Assembly (NCBI RefSeq): GCF_036231945.1
Contig: NZ_CP109599.1
Coordinates: 7,591,501 to 7,655,500 of the forward strand
From: Streptomyces sp. NBC_01429
GTDB lineage: Bacteria; Actinomycetota; Actinomycetes; Streptomycetales; Streptomycetaceae
DNA: 64,000 nucleotides
Direction: 5' to 3'
Shown: positions 17,385 to 26,139 of the stretch, in pieces
Layout: every line of letters begins with the position of its first letter
Position numbering within the stretch: position 1 is the stretch's first letter
Translations under genes and position numbers: made by a program
Notes under the pieces: generated by a model
What the model was told of the DNA's origin: nothing
What the model saw: only the letters and a program-made list of their open reading frames with translations
Databases searched by the model: none

Positions 17385-18374
17385 ATGGTTTCGTTCGTTC
17401 ACGACTTTCCGTTCGACCCCGCCTACGGCTGGACGCCGGACGAGCCGCCGATGGTCCCCGTGCCCCCCGCCCCGGACGATTTCGCCGCCTTCTGGCGGGC
17501 CCGCCACGCCGAGGCCCGCGCCGTCGCCACGGAACCGGAGCTGGGGCCGGTGGAGGACGAGCGCGACGGCGTACGGATCCACGGGGTGACCTTCACCTCG
17601 GTCGGCGGCGTACGGCTCGGTGGCTGGCTCGCGCTCCCCGCCGAGGGCGCGGCGGAGCACGGATTCGTGATCGGCCACGGCTACGGAGGCCGCCGGGAGC
17701 CGGGCCCCGACATCCCCCTGCCGCTGCCCGGCGCCGCCGCGATCCTGCCCTGCGTACGGGGCATGGACTCCCGGGGGCTCACGGCGGGCATCCCCGAGGC
17801 GGCCGACGAGCACGTCCTGCACGGCATCGCCTCGCGCGACACCTACGTCATCGGCGACTGCGTGGCGGACCTGTGGTGCGCGGCCTCGGCCCTGCGCGAG
17901 CTGGTCCCGGAACTGGCGCCGGACGCGGGCGGAGCGCCGCTCGGCTATCTCGGGGAGAGCTTCGGCGGCGGACTCGGCGCGCTGGCCCTGCCCTGGGACG
18001 ACCGGTTCGGGGCCGCCCAGCTGACGGTGCCGACCTTCGGCAACCACCCGTTGCGGCTCACCCTGCGGTGTGTCGGCAGCGGGGAGTCCGTCCGTACGTA
18101 CCAGCGTGAGCACCCGGAGGTCACCGAGGTGCTGCGCTACTTCGACGCCGCCACGGCCGCCACCCGGCTGGAGCTGCCCACACTGGTCGCCGCCGCGCTG
18201 TTCGACCCCGCGGTGCCGCCGCCGGGGCAGTTCGCCGTATACGACGGCCTGGCCGGCCCCCGCGAGCTGCACGTGATGAGCGCGGGGCACTTCGAGCACC
18301 CGGGACTCGGCACGGAGCAGGAGGAGCTGCGCGCCGCGCGACGGCGCTTCTTCGGGGAACGCCTGGCGCGCTGA
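17385..18374 (+). CDS. Acetylxylan esterase/cephalosporin-C deacetylase family (CE7)
   Basis: A 329-aa deacetylase-type hydrolase. The opening, FDPAYGWTPDEPPMVPVPPAP and DDFAAFWRARH, is typical of CE7 enzymes. VIGHGYGGRREPG precedes the nucleophile elbow GYLGESFGGGLGAL (G-E-S-F-G-G), and the end supplies an Asp in ALFDPAVPP and the His in MSAGHFEHPG. No signal peptide is present, so it would deacetylate imported oligosaccharides. It diverges from the sugar-binding gene across a shared operator region, implying co-regulation. A GTG six bases upstream is an alternative start. Confidence 0.85.
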   Translation: MVSFVHDFPFDPAYGWTPDEPPMVPVPPAPDDFAAFWRARHAEARAVATEPELGPVEDERDGVRIHGVTFTSVGGVRLGGWLALPAEGAAEHGFVIGHGYGGRREPGPDIPLPLPGAAAILPCVRGMDSRGLTAGIPEAADEHVLHGIASRDTYVIGDCVADLWCAASALRELVPELAPDAGGAPLGYLGESFGGGLGALALPWDDRFGAAQLTVPTFGNHPLRLTLRCVGSGESVRTYQREHPEVTEVLRYFDAATAATRLELPTLVAAALFDPAVPPPGQFAVYDGLAGPRELHVMSAGHFEHPGLGTEQEELRAARRRFFGERLAR

Positions 18375-18435
18375 AGGCCGCCGACGGCGCGCCCGCGACG
18401 GCCGGACGATCCTGGAGCGGGGGAGCGGCGGCTCC

Positions 18436-19491
18436 TCAGCCGCAGCCGCAGCTCGCACGCTTGACGAGTGAGACCGGCAGCATCAGCGAGACCGGGGCGC
18501 GGCCGCCGTTGCCCAGCCGCTGCACCAGCAACTCCACTGCCTGCTCGCCGAGTTGGCGGATCGGCTGCCGTACGGTGGTGAGTGCCGGTTGTACGATCCG
18601 GCCCAGCGGGATGCCGTCGAACCCGGTCACCGCCATGTCTTCGGGCACCCGCACGCCGCGCCGGTCCAGTGCGCGCAGCGCTCCCACGGCCATCTGGTCG
18701 GTGGCGAACAGCATCGCCTCCGGCCGCTCACCCGCCCGGTCGAGCAGGATCTCGGCGGCCCGTGCTCCCTCCGCCTGGGTCATCATCGCGACCCGCACGT
18801 CGGGCGCGTCCGGCACCGGCAGCCCGGCGTCCCCGCACGCCTCCCGGTAGCCGGAGAACCGTGCCTCCGCGTCCGGCGAGTCGATGTCGCCACCGACGAA
18901 CGCGAGCCTGCGCAGCCCGTGGTCCTCGATCAGGTGACGGGCGAGCGCGCGCTCGCCGTCGGCGTTGGCGACCTCGATGTGATCCAGGTGGTCGATCTCG
19001 CGCGGCCCGGCGAGCATCACGATCGGCAGCCGGTTCGCGATCACTTCCAGGTCCTCGGTCGGCACGGTCCGCGCGAGCACGGCGAAGCCGTCGACCCGCC
19101 CCGCTACCTTCGCGACCAGGCTCTCCGGCCCGCCCTCCAGCGACGCGGCGATCAGCAGCGCGTAGCCGTGCCGCCGCGCCGCCCGCTCCATGCCGCGGAT
19201 GATCTGGTCGGAATACAGCATCACCGCGTCGTCGGCGTCGTTCTCCGCCTCGGCGTCGGCCTCCGCGTCGGGATCGGCGTAGTCCGGGAAGCAGAGCCCG
19301 AGCACGCCGGTGGAGCGGCTGGCCAGGCCCCGGGCGCTCCCGCTGGGTACGTAACCCAGCTCGCGGGCCGCCTTCAGGACCCGCTCCCGGGTCTTGGCGC
19401 GCACCGAATCCGGGTTGCGGTAGACCCGCGAGACCGTGGCGATGGAGACACCCGACCGCTCGGCGACGTTGTACACCGTGGGGGCGCTCAC
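18436..19491 (-). CDS. LacI family transcriptional regulator
   Basis: A 351-aa repressor. Residues 4-52 are the LacI helix-turn-helix and hinge (TVYNVAERSGVSIATVSRVY, then RELGYVPSGSARGLASR). The remainder is the periplasmic-binding-like sugar sensor, with MLFATDQMAVGALRALDRRG and MAVTGFDGIPLGR near the end. It starts at a GTG. Residues about 71-90 are an unusual Asp/Glu/Ala-rich insertion at the first strand of the sensor domain. The C-terminus ends CGCG, common in this subgroup. It likely represses the neighbouring sugar operon and itself, since the same operator core occurs before both. Confidence 0.93.
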   Translation of the reverse strand: MSAPTVYNVAERSGVSIATVSRVYRNPDSVRAKTRERVLKAARELGYVPSGSARGLASRSTGVLGLCFPDYADPDAEADAEAENDADDAVMLYSDQIIRGMERAARRHGYALLIAASLEGGPESLVAKVAGRVDGFAVLARTVPTEDLEVIANRLPIVMLAGPREIDHLDHIEVANADGERALARHLIEDHGLRRLAFVGGDIDSPDAEARFSGYREACGDAGLPVPDAPDVRVAMMTQAEGARAAEILLDRAGERPEAMLFATDQMAVGALRALDRRGVRVPEDMAVTGFDGIPLGRIVQPALTTVRQPIRQLGEQAVELLVQRLGNGGRAPVSLMLPVSLVKRASCGCG

Positions 19492-19577
19492 CCGACCGAC
19501 CGTCCGTCCGCTTCTTCTTCCGTACTGGTGTACGTGCTGGTGACTGTGTACGTGCTGATGCGCGTACCGAAACTCTA

Positions 19578-19591
19578 TGAAAGCGCATTCA
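19578..19591. promoter_or_regulatory. LacI-type operator before lacI
   Basis: TGAAAGCGCATTCA is a 14-bp palindrome with a single central mismatch pair. It shares AAGCGCAT with the operator at 17151-17164 and lies 87 bases before the lacI start, which fits autoregulation. A short direct repeat GTGTACGTGCTG occurs at 19528-19539 and 19546-19557 in the same leader. Confidence 0.7.
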
Positions 19592-19727
19592 CCCTAGTTC
19601 GGCTGCCAGGGGGCGAGCAAGGCCGCGAGCCCGGCGGGTCGTGACCAAGAGCCTCGTCCGGGCCATGGCGAGACCCGGACACCACCTGCTCCCGCCCCGG
19701 AGTCCCTGGCCCGCCCCCCCCTGGAGG

Positions 19728-20951
19728 CTACGGCCCTGACACGCGCTCGATCCTGAGATGCCGGGGGCCGCGCAGGATGGGGCTGCGGCGGTACGGCGGC
19801 GGGTCCTCGGTCAGTTGGAAGCCTTCCAGCCGCGGGAGGAGTGTGCGCAGGGCGAGTTGGGTCTCCAGACGCGCGAGTGGCGCGCCGAAGCAGTTGTGGA
19901 CGCCGCTGCCGAAGCCGTAGTGCTGGTTGTTCTCGCGGGCCGGGTCGAAGCGGTCCGGCGCGTCGAACCGCAGCGGATCCCGGTTGCCTGCGGCGAGGAC
20001 GAGGATCAGTGGGGCGCCTTCGGGGATGGTGACGTCCGAGACTTCGACATCGGCGAGCGGGGTGCGCTGCGGGAGCAGGTGCACAGGGGGCTCGTAGCGC
20101 AGGAGTTCCTCGACCGCGCCGGGCATCAGCGCGGGGTTCTCGCGCAGTTGCCGGAAGGTGTCGGGGTAACGCAGCAGCGTGAGCACCCCGTTGGTGATGA
20201 GGTTGACCGTCGTCTCGTGCCCGGCGATGAGCAGCAGCGTCGCGGTCGCCATCAGCTCAGTCCTGGTGAGGCGCCCGTCGGGGCCGGAGTCGTGCACGAG
20301 GGCGGAGAGCATGTCGTCCGACGGGTCGTCACGGCGCTTGTCGGAGAGGTCCCCGAGGTACGCCGCCATCGCCTGCCGGGCCTCCAGCCCGGCTGCGCGG
20401 CGGCTTTCCTCGTCCTTTCCGGGCGTCAGGTCGAGACTGGAGATGATCTCGTTCGTCCAGCCGTGGATCCTGGGTACGTCCTCGTGCGGCACACCGAGCA
20501 GCCGGCAGATCACGGTGACGGGGAGGGGGTAGGCGAAGTCCTCGACGACGTCGATCAGGTCCCTGTCCCGGAAACCGTCGACCAGTTCGTCGGAGATCCG
20601 GGTGATCTCGGCGCTCAGGGCGTCGATCCGGCCCGGGGAATGGGGCGGTCCGAAGGGCCGCATCGCGATACGGCGGAGCCGGTCGTGCTCGGGGTCGTCG
20701 AAGCCGATGAAGGCGGCCGGCCGCGTGCCCCTCCTGAGCAGGGGGACCGTGTCCTGGTCGCTGCGGTTGCGGGAGTCCGAGCTGATCCGCGGGTCGTGGA
20801 GCAGCGCGGCGATATCGTGGTACGTCCCGACCAGATAGCTGCCGTCGGCCTGTCGCGTCACCCCGCTCTCACGGAGTTCGGCGTACAGCGGATAGGGGTC
20901 GGCGCGGCTCGCGTAGTCCGTGATGCGCTGGAAAAGAGTGTCCGGGGCCAT
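19728..20951 (-). CDS. Cytochrome P450
   Basis: A 407-aa soluble bacterial P450 (CYP105/107-like by general pattern). The I-helix oxygen-binding motif is AGHET (243-247), the K-helix ExxR lies in EELLRYEPPV (from residue 281), and the heme loop is FGSGVHNCFG with Cys354 as thiolate ligand. GAGGAG precedes the ATG and overlaps the stop of the reductase gene 12 bases upstream. With the ferredoxin and reductase genes it forms a complete electron-transfer operon. The substrate is unknown; the cluster lacks biosynthetic neighbours, so catabolic or stand-alone hydroxylation is equally possible. Confidence 0.95.
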   Translation of the reverse strand: MAPDTLFQRITDYASRADPYPLYAELRESGVTRQADGSYLVGTYHDIAALLHDPRISSDSRNRSDQDTVPLLRRGTRPAAFIGFDDPEHDRLRRIAMRPFGPPHSPGRIDALSAEITRISDELVDGFRDRDLIDVVEDFAYPLPVTVICRLLGVPHEDVPRIHGWTNEIISSLDLTPGKDEESRRAAGLEARQAMAAYLGDLSDKRRDDPSDDMLSALVHDSGPDGRLTRTELMATATLLLIAGHETTVNLITNGVLTLLRYPDTFRQLRENPALMPGAVEELLRYEPPVHLLPQRTPLADVEVSDVTIPEGAPLILVLAAGNRDPLRFDAPDRFDPARENNQHYGFGSGVHNCFGAPLARLETQLALRTLLPRLEGFQLTEDPPPYRRSPILRGPRHLRIERVSGP

Positions 20952-20963
20952 GTGCGGGACTCC

Positions 20964-22355
20964 TCATGGGCGGTGGGCGACGGCGGGCGGCGGGTCGTGC
21001 CGGACGAGGGTCAGGCGCCGGTCCGGCAGATGGCCGGTGAGCGCCACGGTCGGCCCGTGCGAGAGCAGTTGGGGGTCCGGCACGTCGGAGGGCACGGGCT
21101 CGGCCGGTTCGGACCGGTCGGCCGCGCCGCGCCCCGGCGGGAAGGGGGCCGCCGTCTCGATGAGGTGCTGGTAGTGCTCCAGCCACTTGGCCCGGTTCAC
21201 ACTGACCGCCGCCGTGATCCGCCCCCGGTAGCCGTAGACCGCGACGAGACGGCCCTCCCGCAGCGACCCCTGGGCGATCACCACGCGGTCGGAGAAGGTC
21301 GGCACGCCGACGGACTTGATGTTGACGCCGAACTGACTGGACCAGAAGGCGGGCACCGCCAGGTGCGGGCGCCGGTCCGGAGCCATGGCGACCATGTTGT
21401 GCGCCGCCACCTCGGCCTGGGCGACCGCGTTGCCCCAGTGTTCGAGGGCGAGCATCTGGTACTCGAACAGCGGATGCGGGAAGCGGGCGACGTCACCGGC
21501 GACGAACACATCGTCGGTGACGATCCCGTACATGTTGAACGCGCGGCATCCCGCGTCGCACGCGACGCCCCGTGGGCCCGCGGCCAGGTCCGATCCGGCG
21601 AGCCACTCGGTGTTGCGGACGGCGCCCAGGGCGACCACGGCGACATCGGCCTCGATCCGGCTGCCGTCGGAGAACGTGGCGCCCGTCAGCCGTCCGTGGT
21701 CGCCCTTCAGCGAGGTGACCGTCACACCGCAGCGCAGATCGACGCCGTGCGCGCGCTGTAACCCGGCGGCGAACGCGCCGAGCGTTCCGCCCAGCGCGCC
21801 GACGAGCGGCGCGGGCCCGCGCTCGGCGACCGTCACCTCCAGGCCGCGCTCCCGGCAGGCGGAGGCGATCTCCGAGCCGGTGAACCCGGCGCCGATCACC
21901 AGGACCCGGCGCGGTCCGGCGTCGAGCCGGGCCGAGAGCGCCGCGGCGTCCTCGCTCGTACGCAGCGTCAGTACGCCGTCGAGGCGGGCCTCCGAGGGGT
22001 TCGGCCAGGGACGGGCCCGGGTTCCGGTGGCGATCAGCAGCCGGTCGAACGGCAGACGCTCGCCGTCGGCGAGGATCACCTGCCTGCCGACCGGGTCGAC
22101 CCCCTCCGCCCGTACTCCGAGCTTCCATCGGGCGTCCACCTCGCGGCGCAGCGGCAGCCCGACGTCCCCCGCCCGGGTCCGCCCGAGCAGCACCTGCTTG
22201 GAGAGCGGCGGCCTGTCGTACGGGGGCTGTGGCTCCTCGCCGACCAGCGTCAGCGATCCGGTGAAGCCTTCGTCGCGCAGCGTCTCGGCGGCGCGCAGAC
22301 CGGCCAGTGACGCCCCGACGATGACGATCCGGCCACTTCTCGGTTCACCGTTCAC
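20964..22355 (-). CDS. FAD-dependent ferredoxin reductase
   Basis: A 463-aa NAD(P)H-dependent flavoprotein that should reduce the adjacent ferredoxin. RIVIVGASLAGLRAAETLRDEG is the FAD-binding GxGxxG-type motif (here GASLAG), and PQPPYDRPPLSKQVL is the signature of the ferredoxin/putidaredoxin reductase family. VLVIGAGFTGSEIASACRERG binds NAD(P)H, and VFVAGDVARFPHPLF is the second FAD motif. The C-terminal domain continues past the usual end with a Pro-rich tail of about 50 residues. The GTG at 22355 overlaps the ferredoxin stop by 11 bases, implying coupling. Confidence 0.9.
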   Translation of the reverse strand: MNGEPRSGRIVIVGASLAGLRAAETLRDEGFTGSLTLVGEEPQPPYDRPPLSKQVLLGRTRAGDVGLPLRREVDARWKLGVRAEGVDPVGRQVILADGERLPFDRLLIATGTRARPWPNPSEARLDGVLTLRTSEDAAALSARLDAGPRRVLVIGAGFTGSEIASACRERGLEVTVAERGPAPLVGALGGTLGAFAAGLQRAHGVDLRCGVTVTSLKGDHGRLTGATFSDGSRIEADVAVVALGAVRNTEWLAGSDLAAGPRGVACDAGCRAFNMYGIVTDDVFVAGDVARFPHPLFEYQMLALEHWGNAVAQAEVAAHNMVAMAPDRRPHLAVPAFWSSQFGVNIKSVGVPTFSDRVVIAQGSLREGRLVAVYGYRGRITAAVSVNRAKWLEHYQHLIETAAPFPPGRGAADRSEPAEPVPSDVPDPQLLSHGPTVALTGHLPDRRLTLVRHDPPPAVAHRP

Positions 22356-22551
22356 CGGGGCCCGCCCGCTCACCGACGAGGATGGCCTGCACCGGACATG
22401 CCGCCGCCCGGCGTACGCGCTCATGCTGACCGTCGGGGACGGTGGGCGTGAACATCAGGGCCTCCTCGCCGTGCAGCTCGAACACCTCAGGAGCGAGGAA
22501 CGCGCACTGCGCGTATCCCTGGCAGCGATTGAGGTCGACAACGATCTGCAT
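22345..22551 (-). CDS. [3Fe-4S] ferredoxin for P450
   Basis: A 68-aa ferredoxin. The cluster ligands follow the CX5C...CP pattern (Cys10, Cys16 and Cys52-Pro); the usual second cysteine of 4Fe-4S proteins is replaced in RCQGYAQC, which indicates a 3Fe-4S cluster as in actinobacterial P450 ferredoxins. GAGGAG lies upstream. It is the first gene of ferredoxin-reductase-P450, the order in which electrons need not flow but all partners are co-translated. It is divergent from the DinB-like gene across 246 bases. Confidence 0.9.
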   Translation of the reverse strand: MQIVVDLNRCQGYAQCAFLAPEVFELHGEEALMFTPTVPDGQHERVRRAAACPVQAILVGERAGPGER

Positions 22552-22797
22552 CCAGGTCCACTCCTCGGCCCGCGTCGCCGGCGCTGCCGGTGTCGCCCGT
22601 GTCGCCCGCAGTCTCCGTCTTATGGCCTGCGGGGAGGAGGTGCGAGCGGTACTGCGCCAAGGGGGAGAAGTGGGACCGGTTCGGGTCAACCGCCGGTTTC
22701 CGTTCCCGGCCGGGACCTCCGGCGGGTCCCGGCCCAGCCGGCCGGCGTCGCGGGAAAACGGTTCGCGGGCCGCGTGGCGGTGTGTCACGGTCGGCCG

Positions 22798-23340
22798 GTG
22801 AACACGTCGCGAGGTGCCCTGCTCCGGAAACAGTTCGATCTGACCTGGTCGCTCCTCGACTATCACGTACAACGGCTGGAGCCCGGCGACTTCCTCTGGG
22901 AACCGGCACCCCTCTCCTGGACCGTACGGCCCGCTGCCGACGGGACCTGGGCGGCGGACTGGGCGGAGGACGAGCCCGACCCTGTACCCGTTCCCACGAT
23001 CGGCTGGCTGAGCTGGCACATCGGCTGGTGGTGGAGCGTGGCGACCGACCACGTGCGGGGGCGGGCTCCCCGGGAGCGGGCCGAGATCACCTGGCCCGGT
23101 GACGGCGAGGCGGCCGTCGCGTGGCTGCGCGGGCTGCGGGACGACTGGCTCGTGGCGCTCGACGGCCTCGGCGACGGCGATCTGGACGCGACGGCCTCGT
23201 TCCCCGTACCGGACGATCCGGGGTTCACCGTGGCGGACACGCTCGCCTGGGTGAACGCCGAGCTGATGAAGAACGTCGCCGAGATCGGCCAACTCCGTCT
23301 GATCCGCGCCGCCCAAGGGTCCGCCACCGGACCCCTTTGA
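22798..23340 (+). CDS. DinB-like/mycothiol-dependent transferase superfamily protein
   Basis: A 180-aa helical-bundle protein. FDLTWSLLDYHVQRLEPGDFLWEP opens the DinB fold, and IGWLSWHIGWWWSVATDH holds the first metal-ligand region. The last helix reads AWVNAELMKNVAEIGQLR, where active metalloproteins usually keep a His; here an Asn occupies that place, so metal binding may be altered. The GTG at 22798 was chosen as the only start near the domain beginning. Members include maleylpyruvate isomerase and bacillithiol or mycothiol transferases; the exact reaction is unknown. Confidence 0.7.
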   Translation: MNTSRGALLRKQFDLTWSLLDYHVQRLEPGDFLWEPAPLSWTVRPAADGTWAADWAEDEPDPVPVPTIGWLSWHIGWWWSVATDHVRGRAPRERAEITWPGDGEAAVAWLRGLRDDWLVALDGLGDGDLDATASFPVPDDPGFTVADTLAWVNAELMKNVAEIGQLRLIRAAQGSATGPL

Positions 23341-23446
23341 GGGCACCGGCCGCACCGAGTGAAACCGAGATCACACTCTCCGGGACGCTTACCGGTCGAA
23401 TGACGGGACATACGAGGGACAGACACACGAGAAGGGCTTTCACCCG

Positions 23447-23701
23447 ATGCTCACCCCTGACCCCAAGTTCCTGCGACTCCTCCTGTCCCGCTACGCGACC
23501 CTGCGCATCTCACTCCTGGAACGCGACTCGGCGGACACACAGCGCGCGCTGGAGGAGGTCAACCGCACCCTGTGCGCGGCCACCGCCACCCGGACCGTCA
23601 GTGACGCGATCGTCGCCGCCGACGCGGTCCTCGAACAGGCTCACCAGGCCGAAGCCCCTCGCCCGGCGTCTGCCGGGCCGGGTCGGCCACTGGCCGCCTG
23701 A
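23447..23701 (+). CDS. DUF5133-like small protein
   Basis: An 84-aa protein with the opening MLTPDPKFLRLLLSRYATLR, then LEEVNRTLCAATATRTVSDAI. This pattern is shared by Streptomyces DUF5133 proteins, whose function is unknown. The C-terminal 20 residues are Ala/Pro-rich. It has no recognisable partner; the gap before the kinase is 461 bases. Confidence 0.7.
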   Translation: MLTPDPKFLRLLLSRYATLRISLLERDSADTQRALEEVNRTLCAATATRTVSDAIVAADAVLEQAHQAEAPRPASAGPGRPLAA

Positions 23702-24162
23702 GCGACGCCCGCGCGGGCGCCCGCTTCGGCGCTCCGTACCCGGGACCTGCTCGTGTGCGAGCGCAGTGAAGTGCGCTGCGGCGCCGAGGACTTTCCTTCC
23801 CGCACCGCATGCGGCACCCGCGACGCGGCGTGACGAGCAGGATCCGCCGACGGGCCGTCACCGTCAACGACGGTGCCGGGACACGGAGTTACGGGGCGAG
23901 GAGACGCTCTGCGTGTCATCGTAGGCACCTGAGGACGGCCGGGAGAACGGACGGGAGGATGCACCCGCGCGAGCAGCGGGAACGAGCGCATCGATACGTG
24001 GACGGCGTGTGCGAGCTTGTCAGTGCTCGCCCCTACTATGTGACCCTCTGGTGAAGTCGAGGGCCGGTCGCATCTCCGCTGCGGGACGGCAGTTCCGCGT
24101 TCCGTCGAACCGACATCCCCGGATCGCACATCTGTAATCGCTGTTCTGGGAGGGCGTGTTCG
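23702..24162. other. Intergenic stretch before the lectin-domain kinase
   Basis: No convincing gene on either strand. It ends with GGGAGGG, the ribosome site of the kinase, and must contain that gene's promoter; I could not assign -35/-10 boxes. Confidence 0.5.
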
Positions 24163-25755
24163 GTGTATCCGCTGCATGAGACCGATCCGACGGGCATAGG
24201 GCGCTACCGCCTGGTGGGCCGACTCGGTGCCGGCGGCATGGGAGACGTGTACCTGGGCCGTACCCCTGGCGGTCGGCCTGCCGCCGTAAAGGTGATCAGC
24301 GACCGCCTCCGGGACGACCCGCAGGCACTGAACCGGTTCCGCCGCGAGGTGGATACGCTCCGTACCGTGCACAGCGCGTACACTGCGGCCCTCATCGACG
24401 CGGAAGTGACCACGCCGCCGTACTGGATGGCCACCGAGTACATACCGGGGCCGACCCTCTACGACGCGGTCATGAAGACCGGACCACTGCCGTTGGAGCT
24501 GTGCCGGGCGGTATTGGCCGCACTCGCCGAGGGGCTGGCCGACATCCACGTCCACGGGGTGCTGCACCGTGACATCAAGCCGCAGAACGTCATTCTCTCC
24601 GGTACCGGGCCCCAGCTCATCGACTTCGGCATCGCCCGGGGCGCCGAACCCTCCGACCTCACCCAGGCCAATGTCACCATCGGCACGCCCGGGTTCATCG
24701 CTCCCGAGACGATCACGCAGAGCGAGACCGGCCCCGCGGCGGACGTCTTCGCGCTCGGCGCCACCCTCGCGTACGCCCTCACCGGCCGCCCGCCGTACGG
24801 CGAGGGATCCATGATCACAGTCTCCTACCGCACGGTTCACGAGGAGGTGGACCTGCGCGGCGTGCCCGCCGAGATGAGCGAGCTGATCACGGCGTGCACC
24901 CACCGGGACCCGGCGCTGCGCCCCGACCCGCAGCGGATCGTGGAGCTCTGCCAGTCCCGCATCGACCTCGTACAGCACCCGGCCTACCAGCAGGCCGCGG
25001 CCGCGGCCGCGGCGTCCCCGGCCGGTGTTCCGACGCCGCCCCCCACGCCTCCGGCGGCCACCGCGTACATCGCGTCCCCGGCCGTCGCGGACGCCGCGAC
25101 GATGCCCGGGACGCGTCTGACGCCACCACCGGCAACCGCGTTGGACACCACGGGACCGGCCGGGGAGGCCGCACCGGCCGCGCCGAGGTCCGCGTGGCGC
25201 GGTCGCCGCCGGCTGTGGCTCATTCCCGGCGCCGTGGTGACGGCCGGGGCCCTGGCGGCGGCGCTGTTCGTGCTCCAGGACTCCGGCGGGGGAGCGGAGG
25301 CCAAGGCGGACGGCCCGTCCGCTCCGCGAGGCGCGGACCGCTCCGAGAGCGCGGACGCAGGCGCGAGCGAGCCGGCTCAAGACGCCGGGGAGACCGGTTC
25401 GGACACCCCGGAGGCCGTGCCACCGGAATCGCTGGTCGTCCCGGCTCCGCACACCCTGCGCATCGGCGAGTTCCTGCGGTCGGCGCGCGCGAAGCTGGTC
25501 CTGCAGAAGGACGGCAACCTGGTCGTCTACGACGAGAACGGGGAGGCTCGCTGGTCGAGCGGCGTGTTCGGCAGCGACTTCAGCACCGTCTTTCAGGAGG
25601 ACGGCAACCTGGTGGTCTACAGCGCCGACGCGGAAGCGGTGTGGGCGAGCAACACGGGGGGCGCCGAAGGCTCCGTACTCGAACTCCGCGCCGACGGCAA
25701 CGTTGTCATCACCAAGGACGGCCAAGACGTCTGGCAGACGGATACGGCCCACTGA
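24163..25755 (+). CDS. Ser/Thr protein kinase with extracellular bulb-type lectin domain
   Basis: A 530-aa membrane kinase. Residues 15-275 form a Hanks-type kinase domain: LGAGGMGDVYLG, Lys43 in AAVKVI, the HRDIKPQN catalytic loop with Asp137, and the DFG metal motif at 154-156. A Pro/Ala-rich linker leads to a single membrane helix (LWLIPGAVVTAGALAAALFVL). The outer part, residues about 425-530, is a bulb-lectin domain with QKDGNLVVY, QEDGNLVVY and RADGNVVI, close to the QxDxNxVxY mannose-binding motif. It would therefore sense an external glycan and signal inward. PASTA domains, the usual sensor of such kinases, are absent. Start GTG. Confidence 0.92.
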   Translation: MYPLHETDPTGIGRYRLVGRLGAGGMGDVYLGRTPGGRPAAVKVISDRLRDDPQALNRFRREVDTLRTVHSAYTAALIDAEVTTPPYWMATEYIPGPTLYDAVMKTGPLPLELCRAVLAALAEGLADIHVHGVLHRDIKPQNVILSGTGPQLIDFGIARGAEPSDLTQANVTIGTPGFIAPETITQSETGPAADVFALGATLAYALTGRPPYGEGSMITVSYRTVHEEVDLRGVPAEMSELITACTHRDPALRPDPQRIVELCQSRIDLVQHPAYQQAAAAAAASPAGVPTPPPTPPAATAYIASPAVADAATMPGTRLTPPPATALDTTGPAGEAAPAAPRSAWRGRRRLWLIPGAVVTAGALAAALFVLQDSGGGAEAKADGPSAPRGADRSESADAGASEPAQDAGETGSDTPEAVPPESLVVPAPHTLRIGEFLRSARAKLVLQKDGNLVVYDENGEARWSSGVFGSDFSTVFQEDGNLVVYSADAEAVWASNTGGAEGSVLELRADGNVVITKDGQDVWQTDTAH

Positions 25756-25833
25756 TCCCGTCTCGTCCGCGCTCCTCGGATGATGCCGCGGGCTGGTGGA
25801 GGACGTGAGTGGGTTCATCTTCAGGGGTGGGAC

Positions 25834-26124
25834 TCAGCGGCGGGTCAGAACCATGATGCCGGTGGCGATGAGCAGGAGTCCGAAAACGGTGGCGAATCCG
25901 CCCCAGATCCGCAAAAGCATGCGGGCTCTGGGGGCGTACCGGGCGGTACCCATGTCACGGTGATCGAACCCCAGCCTGGAGAAGGCGCGCTTCAGGCTTG
26001 AATCGGCGTGGATGGGGTTGAGATGGGTGTCCACGATGTATCGAGCACATCCGCGGTAGTCCGTCACCAACGCCAGGCCGGGCAACGTGATGCCAAGGCC
26101 CAGCAGGAGTGGGACAGGGTTCAC
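25834..26124 (-). CDS. Small two-helix membrane protein
   Basis: A 96-aa protein with a hydrophobic N-terminal helix (PLLLGLGITLPGLALV), a basic middle with RYIVDTHLNPIHADSSLKR, and a C-terminal helix (IWGGFATVFGLLLIATGIMVL) ending in TRR. It starts with GTG. I do not recognise a family. Both ends appear intact, and the codon pattern is that of a Streptomyces gene. Confidence 0.6.
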   Translation of the reverse strand: MNPVPLLLGLGITLPGLALVTDYRGCARYIVDTHLNPIHADSSLKRAFSRLGFDHRDMGTARYAPRARMLLRIWGGFATVFGLLLIATGIMVLTRR

Positions 26125-26139
26125 GTATCTCTCCTCAGT

